Position numbers and translations under genes: made by a program. DNA of 64,000 nucleotides from UBA8337 sp963932545 (GTDB lineage Bacteria > Pseudomonadota > Alphaproteobacteria > RS24): NCBI GenBank assembly GCA_963932545.1, contig CAWVRH010000012.1, forward strand, positions 4,544-68,543, read 5' to 3'. Of the stretch, positions 1 to 8,081 are shown piece after piece (the stretch's first letter is position 1; each line of letters begins with the position of its first letter). Below the pieces are notes generated by a model. The model searched no databases, was not told the origin of the DNA, and saw only the letters and a list, made by a program, of their open reading frames with translations.

Positions 1-29
1 CTCATGCGCTTATCGGTGCATTATGGGCT

Positions 30-437
30 TCAGTCGACTGCCGCCGCTGCCGCATCGTTTCGGATGCGCTGAACCATGGCGTAAAACCCATTGGAGCGCT
101 GTGGGGTAAGGTGTTCGCTGAGGCCAAGCTGGGCAAAAGCCCCTTTGGCGTCAAAGCTGACAATCTCAGCGCGGGTTTTAGCATTATAAAGATCGAGCAA
201 AATGGCGACCAGACCGCGCACGATATGGGCGTCGCTATCGCCACGAAAGCTCAGAGTTTCGCCTTCAACTTGCGTGACGAGCCAAACCTGACTGACACAG
301 CCCGGCACTTTGTTGGCTTCATTATGTTCGGCATCGCTCAAGGGGGCCAAGCCATTGCCAAGCTCGATGATGAAACGATAGCGCTCTTCCCAATCGTTAA
401 ATAGGGCGAAATCTTCAAGTAGAGTTTCTAGCGACAT
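30..437 (-). CDS. sufE: Cysteine desulfuration protein SufE
   Basis: SufE accepts persulfide sulfur from the desulfurase SufS and passes it to the SUF Fe-S scaffold in the cytosol. The 135-residue product has the family's usual length and its hallmark VPGCVSQVW around residues 45-53, with the acceptor Cys at about position 47 (Cys51 in E. coli). I chose the ATG at 437 because AGGAAG lies 6 bases upstream; a TTG two codons earlier (443) is also in frame but would hide that site. No suf genes are adjacent, so it stands alone here, divergent from the DUF1491 gene. Identification is firm. Confidence 0.93.
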   Translation of the reverse strand: MSLETLLEDFALFNDWEERYRFIIELGNGLAPLSDAEHNEANKVPGCVSQVWLVTQVEGETLSFRGDSDAHIVRGLVAILLDLYNAKTRAEIVSFDAKGAFAQLGLSEHLTPQRSNGFYAMVQRIRNDAAAAAVD

Positions 438-551
438 GTTCAACTTCCTTTAGGCGCCAATCCAATGGGGCGCGATTAGCGCAAAATTAAGCCGAGCTAT
501 AAGGGAAAGCAAGTGTGTAAAGAAGCCGCGCAATCATGGTAAAGAAGACCC

Positions 552-896
552 ATGTTTATTCGCCTCAAATCTGAGCTTTATGTGCAAGCGCTGGTGCGCC
601 GCGTTAACGCCGCTTTGGCGGCTGCCTATGTCGCTAAGCGAGGCGACACGGATGCTGGGGTTATTTTCGTGCGCGTTAACCGGTTGGATGGCACGGGCGG
701 CTTATTGTCTTTGTTTACCAATATGGATGGCGAGCGTTTGGCGCGCGTCGTTTTGGAACCGGGGACACCGGAGCCAGATATCGATGCTCATCTATCGCGC
801 GAAATATCGCGCGACCCAGATATTTGGGTGATAGATATAGAAGATGTTGCAGGGCGGCATTTTTTAGACGAGAAACTAGACGGCAATTGGTTTTGA
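552..896 (+). CDS. DUF1491 family protein
   Basis: This 114-residue soluble protein matches the alphaproteobacterial DUF1491 family: an N-terminal LKSELYVQALVRR stretch, a central segment of short beta strands, and the closing HFLDEKLDGNWF. Function is unknown. There is no signal peptide or membrane segment. It lies 17 bases upstream of the mechanosensitive channel gene on the same strand, so the two may be cotranscribed. No strong ribosome site is visible before the ATG, but nothing else in frame gives the family N-terminus. Confidence 0.8.
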   Translation: MFIRLKSELYVQALVRRVNAALAAAYVAKRGDTDAGVIFVRVNRLDGTGGLLSLFTNMDGERLARVVLEPGTPEPDIDAHLSREISRDPDIWVIDIEDVAGRHFLDEKLDGNWF

Positions 897-913
897 GGGA
901 GAGGTAAATAGCA

Positions 914-2020
914 ATGCAGGAGTTTATCAACTTAGTGGGTGATGTTTGGAGTTCGGGCTCCTTTGGGGTGAGTGCCTCAGACTTGCTGACGGCGCTGGCC
1001 ATCTTTTTGTTCTTTGCTGTCTTGCGGGGGCTGTTCACTCGTTTTGTCTTAAACGCGTTGGAGCGTGTTACCAAGCGGACAAAGAACGAAATCGACGACA
1101 TGTTGCGAGAGGCCATCGAGCGCCCTATCAAATTCTTCTTTCTCATTTTGGGCGTGTTTTTTGCGCTGGAAGCCTTGCCGCTCACGGGACTGCCCGAAGA
1201 GCTGGCCGATAAGGTGATGCGCTCGCTCATTGCGGTGGGTATTTTTTGGACTTTTTATGCCGCCATCACGCCCGCCCATATGGCATTGAAGCAAATCGGA
1301 GACATTCTGTCGCCCGAGATTATTGGTTGGCTGATGACGCTAGTGCGATGGGGCATAGGCCTGACGGGCGGGGCGACGGTGCTGCAAATCTGGGGTATTC
1401 AAATTGGCCCTATCGTGGCGGGCTTTGGATTGTTTGGCGTGGCGGTGGCTTTGGGCGCGCAGGACTTGTTTAAGAATTTACTTGGTGGCGTGTCTATTTT
1501 GGTGGAGCGACGGTTTCAAATCGGCGATCGCATTGAGGTGACGGGCGTTGTCGAAGGCGTGATTGAGCAAATCGGTTTTCGTTCCACCCGCGTGCGCCGT
1601 TTTGATCGAGTGCCTGTCATCGTGCCCAATAATACGTTCTCCGATCATGCGTTGATTAATTACTCGAATATGACCCAACGGCGAGTGAAATGGACCATCG
1701 GCCTAGAGTATCGCAGCACGGCGGAACAGCTAGAAAAAGTGCGCGCAGGTGTCGAGCAATGGCTGATTGAGGATCCGCGCTTTGTGACGGACGATGAAAA
1801 TGTCTCTTGCGTGGTGCGTGTGGAAAGCTTTAACGCCAGCTCCATAGACATGATGGTCTATTGCTTTACCGCTTCTACCGATTGGCTAGACTGGCTGGAT
1901 GCCAAACAAGGCTTATTGTTCGCGATTAAGAAATTGGTCGAAGAGGCGGGCACAGGTTTTGCTTTCCCAAGCCGCTCGATTTATATCGAAACGCCGAGTG
2001 CGGATACCACCAGCCTTTAA
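914..2020 (+). CDS. MscS-family mechanosensitive ion channel
   Basis: Inner-membrane channel of the MscS superfamily, expected to open under membrane tension and release solutes in hypo-osmotic shock. The 368-residue protein has hydrophobic segments near residues 22-46, 71-90, 102-122 and 136-160. The pore-lining TM3 follows (about 165-192, small-residue rich, ending GAQDLFKNLLGG), then the MscS beta domain (about 195-255, with VERRFQIGDRIEV and VPNNTFSD) and a C-terminal alpha/beta domain. The extra N-terminal helices make it a mid-sized MscS rather than the three-TM E. coli MscS. A GAGG-type ribosome site precedes the ATG. Specificity is unknown. Confidence 0.9.
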   Translation: MQEFINLVGDVWSSGSFGVSASDLLTALAIFLFFAVLRGLFTRFVLNALERVTKRTKNEIDDMLREAIERPIKFFFLILGVFFALEALPLTGLPEELADKVMRSLIAVGIFWTFYAAITPAHMALKQIGDILSPEIIGWLMTLVRWGIGLTGGATVLQIWGIQIGPIVAGFGLFGVAVALGAQDLFKNLLGGVSILVERRFQIGDRIEVTGVVEGVIEQIGFRSTRVRRFDRVPVIVPNNTFSDHALINYSNMTQRRVKWTIGLEYRSTAEQLEKVRAGVEQWLIEDPRFVTDDENVSCVVRVESFNASSIDMMVYCFTASTDWLDWLDAKQGLLFAIKKLVEEAGTGFAFPSRSIYIETPSADTTSL

Positions 2021-2030
2021 GCATTGCTTG

Positions 2031-2063
2031 TTTATGACGCTATTTATGACGCTATTTATGACG
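2031..2063. repeat. 12-bp tandem repeat, ~2.75 copies, at the 3' end of the DUF934 gene
   Basis: The unit tttatgacgcta occurs at 2031-2042 and 2043-2054, with nine matching bases from 2055. On the minus strand the innermost unit carries the last codons and the TAG stop of the DUF934 gene (Arg-His-Lys-stop). The extra copies therefore repeat the gene's own terminal codons and stop downstream of it. It looks like a recent slippage duplication. Confidence 0.85.
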
Positions 2064-2573
2064 CTGCCAAAGCGCGCCGCGTTGGTCGTCGGCTGCTGGT
2101 TGATAGGCGTCCGATAGCTCGCTCATCGCCGCCGTAAACGTCTCTAGCCTGACACTTGGCGCCAGCTCAAAAGCGGTGATGCCGCAGCGGCGCATCATGG
2201 CCCATTGGTCATGCAACACGTCGCCAGAGGCGCGCAGCTCACCTTCAAAGGTAAACTGCTCCCGCAACACTCGCGCCGCCGAAAAGCCACGTCCATTGCG
2301 GTAAGTTGGAAAGGCAATGGAGACTAGCGACAGCATGTCGAGATAAGGTTCCAGCTCGGCTACGTCTTCGCCTAACTTGGTTTTGCCATTGCCATCCGCC
2401 AATAACTGCACGCCCAATTTAGCATTACGGGCGCGCAAACTTTCGGCCTCGGCCTTCAGGCGCGTAAGCGAGATAATCGTGGGGGCATCGGGCAGCGCGG
2501 TTTCATCATCGCTATAGGTCCACTCGTCATGGCACAGCGCGCCATCTTTCATCAGCTGATACTCATTCGGCAT
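2052..2573 (-). CDS. DUF934 family protein of the sulfite reductase operon
   Basis: The 173-residue protein carries the DUF934 signature around residues 88-131 (FPTYRNGRGFSAARVLRE, then GELRASGDVLHDQ and MMRRCG). DUF934 genes regularly sit directly beside cysI in proteobacteria and are regarded as accessory to assimilatory sulfite reduction; the biochemical role is not settled. Its start overlaps the 3' end of cysI by 11 bases, which implies translational coupling. The stop codon lies in the 12-bp tandem repeat described separately. No membrane segment or metal motif is visible. Confidence 0.85.
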   Translation of the reverse strand: MPNEYQLMKDGALCHDEWTYSDDETALPDAPTIISLTRLKAEAESLRARNAKLGVQLLADGNGKTKLGEDVAELEPYLDMLSLVSIAFPTYRNGRGFSAARVLREQFTFEGELRASGDVLHDQWAMMRRCGITAFELAPSVRLETFTAAMSELSDAYQPAADDQRGALWQRHK

Positions 2574-4218
2574 AGAGGCGCTCCTTAAATGGGTCTAGCC
2601 CGACGCGGCGATAGGTGTCGATAAAGCGTTCGTCGGTTTGGCGCATATCCGTATAGGTCGTGACCACGGTTTCAATCGCATCGACGATGGTATCTTCGGT
2701 AAAGGCGCGTCCGGTGATAGTGCCAATGCTGGCGTTTTCATCGGCGGAACCCCCGAGCGAGATTTGATAAAATTCCGTGCCTTTTTTATCGACGCCCAAA
2801 ATGCCGATATGGCCGACATGATGGTGACCGCAAGCATTGATGCAGCCGGAGATTTTAATTTTCAATTCGCCGATATCATATTGCTGGTCGAGGTCGGCAA
2901 AGCGTTCGGAAATTTCTTGCGCCAACGGAATAGAGCGCGCATTGGCAAGATTGCAATAATCGAGCCCCGGGCAAGCAATCGAATCGGAGATAAGACCGAG
3001 ATTAGCAGTGGCCAACTGATGAGCGTTAAGCGCGTCATAGACGGTTTTCAAATCATCCAAACGAATATGCGGCAGCACCAGGTTTTGCTCATGGGTAACG
3101 CGTATCTCGTCGAAACTATAGCGCTCGGCCAAATCTGCCACAGCTTCCATTTGCACGTCGGTCGCATCGCCCGGCACGCCGCCGATGGGCTTGAGCGAAA
3201 CATTGACGATGGCATAGCCATCTTGCTTATGCGCCACAACATTGGCACGCACCCAACGCGCGAAATCGGCGTCTTGGGTTTTTGCGGCATCTAGCGTGGT
3301 GCTGGTGGCTGGCAGAGTTTCGAACTCTGGGCTGGCAAAATAAGCGCTGATGCGGTCGATCTCGGCTTGCGGCACGGCCAGCATTTGCGAGGCATCAATC
3401 TTGGCAAATTCGGCTTCTATGAGGCGGCGCATTTCGACTTCGCCGGTCTCGTGAACCATAATTTTAATCCGCGCTTTATAACTATTGTCGCGCCGACCCA
3501 GCATATTATAGACCCGCATCACGGCTTCTAAATAAGCCAGCAATTGGGCTTTTGGTACGAAGTCGGCCATTTTTTTGGCGATGAACGGCGTGCGACCTTG
3601 GCCGCCGCCGACATGAATTTCATAGCCAACATCGCCCAGCTCATTTTGCTTAATCACAATGCCAATGTCGTGCAGCTTAATGGCCGCGCGGTCGTTGTCA
3701 TGTCCGGTCACGGCAATTTTAAACTTGCGCGGCAGATAGGTGAACTCAGGGTGGAAGGTCGACCATTGGCGAATAATCTCGGAGATAATCCGCGGGTCTT
3801 CTATTTCGCCATCGATGGCCGCCGCATATTGATCGGACGTCACATTGCGAATGCAATTGCCCGAAGTTTGAATGGCGTGCATTTCGACGGTCGCTAGTTC
3901 TTCCAATAGGTCTGGAATTTTATCGAGCGCTGGCCAGTTAAACTGAATGTTCTGGCGGGTGGTGAAATGGCCGTAGCCACGGTCATATTTACGGGCAATA
4001 TGTGCCTGCATCCGCAGTTGCTTCGATGACAAAGTGCCATAGGGAATGGCCACGCGAAGCATATAGGCGTGCAGTTGCAAATAGACGCCGTTCATCAGGC
4101 GCAAAGGCTTAAAAGCATCTTCGGTCAGCTCGCCAGAAACGCGCCGCTCCACTTGGCCGCGAAACTGCTTTGCGCGGTCGCCAACCAATTGATGATCAAA
4201 TTCGTCATAACGATACAT
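2563..4218 (-). CDS. cysI: Assimilatory sulfite/nitrite reductase hemoprotein subunit
   Basis: Siroheme and [4Fe-4S] enzyme that reduces sulfite to sulfide by six electrons for cysteine synthesis. The 551-residue protein has two ferredoxin-like half domains and two siroheme domains. The cluster/siroheme ligands are Cys416 and Cys422 (ACPGLDYC, C-x5-C) and Cys459 and Cys463 (SGCINAC, C-x3-C). A Tyr-Cys thioether of plant-type enzymes is not obvious. It sits between the DUF2849 and DUF934 genes. No separate flavoprotein (CysJ) is nearby, so electrons probably come from ferredoxin or another reductase (inference). A nitrite reductase role is less likely given the DUF934 partner. Confidence 0.92.
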   Translation of the reverse strand: MYRYDEFDHQLVGDRAKQFRGQVERRVSGELTEDAFKPLRLMNGVYLQLHAYMLRVAIPYGTLSSKQLRMQAHIARKYDRGYGHFTTRQNIQFNWPALDKIPDLLEELATVEMHAIQTSGNCIRNVTSDQYAAAIDGEIEDPRIISEIIRQWSTFHPEFTYLPRKFKIAVTGHDNDRAAIKLHDIGIVIKQNELGDVGYEIHVGGGQGRTPFIAKKMADFVPKAQLLAYLEAVMRVYNMLGRRDNSYKARIKIMVHETGEVEMRRLIEAEFAKIDASQMLAVPQAEIDRISAYFASPEFETLPATSTTLDAAKTQDADFARWVRANVVAHKQDGYAIVNVSLKPIGGVPGDATDVQMEAVADLAERYSFDEIRVTHEQNLVLPHIRLDDLKTVYDALNAHQLATANLGLISDSIACPGLDYCNLANARSIPLAQEISERFADLDQQYDIGELKIKISGCINACGHHHVGHIGILGVDKKGTEFYQISLGGSADENASIGTITGRAFTEDTIVDAIETVVTTYTDMRQTDERFIDTYRRVGLDPFKERLYAE

Positions 4219-4221
4219 GGT

Positions 4222-4554
4222 CTAGCTCTCCCGTTTCGCGTTGGCTTGTTTGCCCAAATCTAGGCGCACTGTAGGGCCGGCCGCGCGAATAATTTCGCGC
4301 ACGCTGGCGGGCTTATAGTGAGTGCCGTCTTGCAGCACTTCAAACAAATAGGGATCTAGGACATGCAGTTCAAAGTCAGCCGGCAGGGCACGCGCCATCA
4401 GGGCGTCGCCAGCTTCCGGGCCATCTGCAATATCAGCGGCGGGGAATGTCTCGGCCCATTGATTGTCTGTGGTTAAATAAACCACCTCGCCATCGCTGAG
4501 GCGATTGGCGGTGACGGCCTGAAAACGGGCGCCCTTGGAGCTGTGCTGTGCCAT
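4222..4554 (-). CDS. DUF2849 family protein, first gene of the sulfite reductase operon
   Basis: This 110-residue protein matches DUF2849, a small alphaproteobacterial family almost always encoded just upstream of cysI. Recognisable parts are the N-terminal FQAVTANRLSDGEVVYL, which resembles a small beta-barrel strand pair, and the C-terminal REIIRAAGPTVRLDLGKQ. Function is unproven; association with siroheme sulfite reductase is from gene context only. cysI starts three bases after its stop. GAGGA lies about 7 bases before the ATG. A good promoter with an inverted repeat lies immediately upstream. Confidence 0.82.
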   Translation of the reverse strand: MAQHSSKGARFQAVTANRLSDGEVVYLTTDNQWAETFPAADIADGPEAGDALMARALPADFELHVLDPYLFEVLQDGTHYKPASVREIIRAAGPTVRLDLGKQANAKRES

Positions 4555-4577
4555 GAAAGAATCCTCTAAAACTCAGC

Positions 4578-4609
4578 CGGATAATGCATATTTTCATATT
4601 ATCCGTCAA
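4578..4609 (-). promoter_or_regulatory. Candidate promoter and operator of the DUF2849-cysI-DUF934 operon
   Basis: Reading the minus strand, a TTGACG (-35, 4609-4604) is followed after 17 bases by CATTAT (-10, 4586-4581), placing a start about 20 bases before the DUF2849 ATG. An interrupted palindrome with 8-base perfect arms (cggataat/attatccg, 12-base spacer, 4578-4605) covers the spacer and the -10. That is where a repressor or sulfur regulator would bind. The regulator is not encoded nearby; the assignment is inference from position and symmetry. Confidence 0.55.
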
Positions 4610-4659
4610 CTTGATGTAGTTTGGTTTAATCTACAAAAAATAAATGTATTAATAGCTCG

Positions 4660-5442
4660 CTAATGGGTATTCGCAAAGCTGTCGTGCCAGCGCCGCAAGA
4701 CCAGCCATTCTAGCAAAGTTAGCGCGTAAAACAGCGCGATGCCGAGCGCTGATAAAAGCGCCAAAGCGGCAAATAAAGTAGCTATTTCTAAGCGATTGCC
4801 CGCCTCGATAATACGCCATGCCAGCCCTGTGCTGGCGCCAGAGCCGGCCACAAATTCTGCCACCACGGCGCCGATGAGCGCCAGACCGCCCGATATTTTG
4901 GCGCCTGTCAGCATGGCGGGCAGGGCGGCAGGCAGCTCGAGATAATACAATCTCTGCCACCAGCTCGCGCCAGCCAGTGTCATGACATCGTGCAATTGCG
5001 GCTCGGTGCTTCTTAAGCCCTGCACGGCATTGGTTAGCATGGGGAAGAAGGCGACAATCCAAGCGATGATGACCAGCGCGCGATCGACATGGTCAAAGCC
5101 CACCCAGATAAGAATGAGGGGCGCGATGGCGACCACGGGCGTGACTTGCAAGGTGACGACATAGGGATAAAGCGCCATTTCAATTAACCGCGCGCGGGTG
5201 AAGATAATCGCCAAAGCTAGACCGCTGACCAGCGCCCAGAAAAATGCCAAAGCCGTAATCCGTAAAGTCACCAGCAGCGAGCCCATGAGCGTGGCGAAAT
5301 TATCGACCAGCGCGTTGCCGATAGCCGAGGGGGGAGGCAGCACGAAAATCGGCACTTGGGTGAGATGGACACTCAGCTCCCAAATGCCAAGCATGGCGAT
5401 GCCAACGCCCAGTGGAATAAGGCGGAGTAAATTTGCGCGCAT
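4660..5442 (-). CDS. ABC transporter permease, SsuC/TauC/ThiX type
   Basis: Inner-membrane permease of a NitT/TauT/NMT1-type importer. The 260-residue product shows about six hydrophobic helices and the cytoplasmic EAA-like loop (LHDVMTLAGASWWQRLYYLELP) that contacts the ATPase. The ATG at 5442 overlaps the ATPase stop by one base (TGATG); a TTG one codon earlier is also in frame. It is the last gene of the binding protein-ATPase-permease operon and is followed after about 105 bases by the sulfite reductase operon on the same strand. Substrate is not determined by the sequence. Confidence 0.85.
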   Translation of the reverse strand: MRANLLRLIPLGVGIAMLGIWELSVHLTQVPIFVLPPPSAIGNALVDNFATLMGSLLVTLRITALAFFWALVSGLALAIIFTRARLIEMALYPYVVTLQVTPVVAIAPLILIWVGFDHVDRALVIIAWIVAFFPMLTNAVQGLRSTEPQLHDVMTLAGASWWQRLYYLELPAALPAMLTGAKISGGLALIGAVVAEFVAGSGASTGLAWRIIEAGNRLEIATLFAALALLSALGIALFYALTLLEWLVLRRWHDSFANTH

Positions 5443-6254
5443 CAAGAAACCCTCCCATTGGGTTCTGCTAGGGCTTCGCTAATGGCTGCACAGGCCGCAT
5501 GGAAATTTGGCGCGGCGCGGAAATTATCTGCGCCGTTTTTTGGACGCTCATCTTTGGGGCGCTCAATTTTAATCTCGGCGTGAAGGGTTCCCGCGCGCAT
5601 CACCAAGGCGCGTTCGGCCAGATAGGCGGCTTCGGTAACACTATGGGTCACGAATATAATCGTTGGTTTTTGTTGCTGCCAGATGGCGCGCAAATCATCG
5701 TCGAGGCGAAACCGCGTCAGCTCATCTAGGGCGGCGAAGGGCTCGTCCATCAGCAATATGGGTGGGCGTTTGGCCAAGGCGCGAGCCAGCGACACGCGCA
5801 TTTTCATGCCACCTGATAATTCTCGCGGCAGGGCTTTGGCACGCGCATCGAGGCCTACCAAAGTTAGGGCTTCGCTTACCCGCGTGTCGATTTCTTGCGC
5901 GCTCAGACCCAATTTTCGATTGGCTATTTTCAACGGCAGGGCGACATTTTCGTAAACGCTGCGCCACGCCAGTAAAGTTGGCTCTTGAAACACAAAGCCA
6001 ATATCGCTTTGCGTCACGGCCGACATTTCGCCGTCGGTTGGGCTTAGCAAGCCTGCCAGTAACCGCAGCAAGCTCGATTTGCCACAGCCCGAAGGTCCCA
6101 CCAAAGCGGTGAAACTGCCCGCAGGAAAAGACGCCGTGATATCGCGCAAGGCCACAACCTCCGCCTCGCTTCCTCTTTGCGGATAGCGCAGGCCAAGCCT
6201 GCTCAAGGCCAGCTCGGGGCCATGTGACATTAAGCGTGACATTAAGCGTGTCAT
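5442..6254 (-). CDS. ABC transporter ATP-binding protein, SsuB/TauB/ThiZ type
   Basis: ATPase of the NMT1-type importer, 270 residues. Walker A is GPSGCGKS (about 53-60), the Q loop is at 90, the signature is LSGGM (146-150), and Walker B is ILLMDEPFAALD (166-177). It overlaps the binding-protein gene by 4 bases (ATGA) and the permease by one. The N-terminus begins with a codon duplication (MTRL-MSRL-MSHG) caused by a 12-bp repeat, so Met1, Met5 and Met9 are all possible starts. The ATGA overlap favours Met1. Confidence 0.88.
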   Translation of the reverse strand: MTRLMSRLMSHGPELALSRLGLRYPQRGSEAEVVALRDITASFPAGSFTALVGPSGCGKSSLLRLLAGLLSPTDGEMSAVTQSDIGFVFQEPTLLAWRSVYENVALPLKIANRKLGLSAQEIDTRVSEALTLVGLDARAKALPRELSGGMKMRVSLARALAKRPPILLMDEPFAALDELTRFRLDDDLRAIWQQQKPTIIFVTHSVTEAAYLAERALVMRAGTLHAEIKIERPKDERPKNGADNFRAAPNFHAACAAISEALAEPNGRVS

Positions 6255-6255
6255 T
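6224..6255. repeat. 12-bp tandem repeat at the 5' end of the ABC ATPase gene
   Basis: The unit gtgacattaagc is present at 6224-6235 and 6236-6247, followed by a partial third copy (gtgtcatt, one mismatch). On the minus strand it duplicates four codons including the Met start codon, so the gene has three spaced in-frame ATGs. It resembles the 12-bp repeat at 2031-2063 in length and in position at a gene boundary. Confidence 0.85.
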
Positions 6256-7267
6256 GTGATGTGCCTTGCTGGACGAAGCGCGTGGTGAAAGCGTCGCGCC
6301 AGTTCAAGCTTTTTGGATAAACGCCGTTTTCAGCCATCGTGGTGAAGAAAGATTGCCAGCGTGCCTCGCTCATCGTGCCCATACCGGCCGTGCCTCGACT
6401 GGCTTTTGGGGTAGGGGGGAGCAACATGCCGCGCTCGCGTATTTGCTCAATCGCTTGGTCGATGATGTCTTGGGTCATGTCTGGATTGGCTTGCAGGATG
6501 AGTTGATTACCCGGCGTTGGATCGCCATAAATATAGCTGCGCCAGCCCTCTATCGAGGCATTGACGAAAGCCTGCACAATCTCTGGCTGTTCGATAATCA
6601 TGCGGTTTTGCGCCAAAACCATAGCGGCATAACTAGGGTAGCCATAGTCGGACAGTAAAAATACCTGCGGGCTTACTCCGCCCCGAGTTTCAATCGTATA
6701 GGGCTCCGATGTCACATAGCCTTGCTGAATGGCTGATTTATCGACCAGAAATGGCGCCAGATTAAACGTGTATTTTCGGATTTGGCGATCCGAGAAATCA
6801 TATTTGGCTTTTAACCAAACCCAAAATGCACTGGCCGAGGCATCGGCAATCATCACCGGCTTGCCTTTGATGTCGGCAAGGCTTTGCACATCGGTGCGCG
6901 GATGGGTGATGAGAACTTGCGGGTCTTTTTGAAAGGCGGCCATGACCGCTTTGGCCGGCACGCCAGCGCGCACCATATTGAGCGGGATAAAGCTATTCGA
7001 CCCCATGCCGAAATCAATAGCGCCAGCGCCCAATAATTGCGGAATATTTACGCCTGGCCCACCACCGCGTAGGGTGACGTCTAGGCCGGCGCGTTTATAA
7101 AGGCCCAGCGCTTTGGCTTGGTAAAAGCCGCCTTGCTCGGCTTGGGCCTTCCAATCGGTGGCAAAGGTAACGAGTTCGAGCGCGCGCGCGGGTGCCAAAC
7201 TCAGCAGCACGAAGAGAGCGCAAGCGCTGACAAAAGGCGTCTTTAAAAGGGTCGTGAGGTGCAACAT
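6251..7267 (-). CDS. NMT1/THI5-type ABC substrate-binding protein
   Basis: Periplasmic binding protein of 338 residues with an N-terminal signal peptide (about 1-29, ending APARA) and no lipobox Cys. The mature start (VTFATDWKAQAEQGGFYQAK), the GGGPGVNIPQLLGAG segment and the DFGMGSN loop are typical of the NMT1/SsuA fold, which binds thiamine precursors, sulfonates, nitrate or aromatic acids. The lead segment is closest to thiamine/pyrimidine-type binders. Proximity to the sulfite reductase operon would fit a sulfonate. I saw no TPP riboswitch-like leader upstream, so substrate stays open. It heads a three-gene operon. Confidence 0.85.
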   Translation of the reverse strand: MLHLTTLLKTPFVSACALFVLLSLAPARALELVTFATDWKAQAEQGGFYQAKALGLYKRAGLDVTLRGGGPGVNIPQLLGAGAIDFGMGSNSFIPLNMVRAGVPAKAVMAAFQKDPQVLITHPRTDVQSLADIKGKPVMIADASASAFWVWLKAKYDFSDRQIRKYTFNLAPFLVDKSAIQQGYVTSEPYTIETRGGVSPQVFLLSDYGYPSYAAMVLAQNRMIIEQPEIVQAFVNASIEGWRSYIYGDPTPGNQLILQANPDMTQDIIDQAIEQIRERGMLLPPTPKASRGTAGMGTMSEARWQSFFTTMAENGVYPKSLNWRDAFTTRFVQQGTSQ

Positions 7268-7370
7268 ATTAAGCTTTCTCGACTTGCCGTTTTAATGCTT
7301 TAACTGGGCGAGCTATCGCCTCAAACTGCCAGACCCATGCGGGGGCGTCAATTAGGGAAAAGGACAGCGG

Positions 7371-7826
7371 ATGAAAAACCAAGCGCCATTTTGGCAAACC
7401 ACATCTTTGGCAGATATGGATGACGCGCAATGGGAGGCCCTATGCGACGGCTGCGCTAAATGCTGTTTGGTGAAGTTGCAAGACGAAGACACGGGCGAAC
7501 TGGCTTTTACCAATCTGGCATGTCGCCAATTGGACTTGGGCACTTGCCGCTGTAAAGCCTATGAACAACGCACACAAATCGTTTCAGATTGCGTCAAGCT
7601 GACCAAAGATAATCTGGGGCAAATTGATTTCATGCCGCCAAGCTGTGCCTATCGATTGTTGAATGAGGGCAAGCCTCTGCCCGATTGGCACCCGCTCCTC
7701 ACTGGGACGCCCGATAGTGTGGTGGCCGCAGGCATGTCGGTTCATGGGCGTGTTATTCGCGAAGGCGATAGGGATGAAGACGTCGAAAATCACGTTGTGG
7801 TGTGGCCATTCGATGAAAAAAATTAG
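7371..7826 (+). CDS. YcgN/UPF0260 family cysteine-cluster protein
   Basis: The 151-residue cytosolic protein matches the UPF0260 (YcgN) family, related to the YkgJ CxxCxxxCC zinc/iron-binding domain. Cysteines cluster in CDGCAKCC (about residues 25-32), then at CRQLDLGTCRC, DC and PSC. The closing GRVIREGDRDEDVENHVVVWP is characteristic of the family. Metal binding is inferred from the Cys pattern; the cellular role is unknown. AGGA lies just ahead of the ATG. It is divergent from the ABC operon and followed by a 255-base AT-rich gap. Confidence 0.85.
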   Translation: MKNQAPFWQTTSLADMDDAQWEALCDGCAKCCLVKLQDEDTGELAFTNLACRQLDLGTCRCKAYEQRTQIVSDCVKLTKDNLGQIDFMPPSCAYRLLNEGKPLPDWHPLLTGTPDSVVAAGMSVHGRVIREGDRDEDVENHVVVWPFDEKN

Positions 7827-8081
7827 ATTTCGCGCGTTTTCCAAACCCTTGTTTTTTCCGTATCTTTTCAAAAATACACACGAAATATACACGCAGTAGG
7901 ATAGTAAGCCATTGAAAAACAATAAAAAAATAGACATTTCGATTGACAGCGCCCCGCTTGTTTGATAGGTTTACGTCATAACAACAATAGCCAACTGAGT
8001 TTGGCAGACTGTTTTACCATCCGCCTTTACACAGCCCTTTTTATACAACGCTTCTTCTGAGCCGATACGCCTATTTATAGG
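7827..8081. other. AT-rich intergenic region ahead of the GTA remnant
   Basis: No open frame or RNA gene is supported here. A TTGACA at 7943-7948 is followed after 17 bases by TAGGTT, a weak -35/-10 pair on the plus strand. It could drive the GTA remnant or be chance. I recognise no residual coding for the missing N-terminal half of the GTA protein. Base composition is clearly more AT-rich than the flanks. Confidence 0.4.

Noticed and set aside
2638..3294. Long open frame antisense to cysI (218 codons)
   Set aside because: It lies entirely over a certain gene, has no recognisable family and no ribosome site; GC-rich codon use routinely opens the opposite frame.
7268..7370. TPP or other riboswitch ahead of the ABC importer
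   Set aside because: I looked for a TPP-type CTGAGA core and an FMN-type core on the minus strand and found neither.
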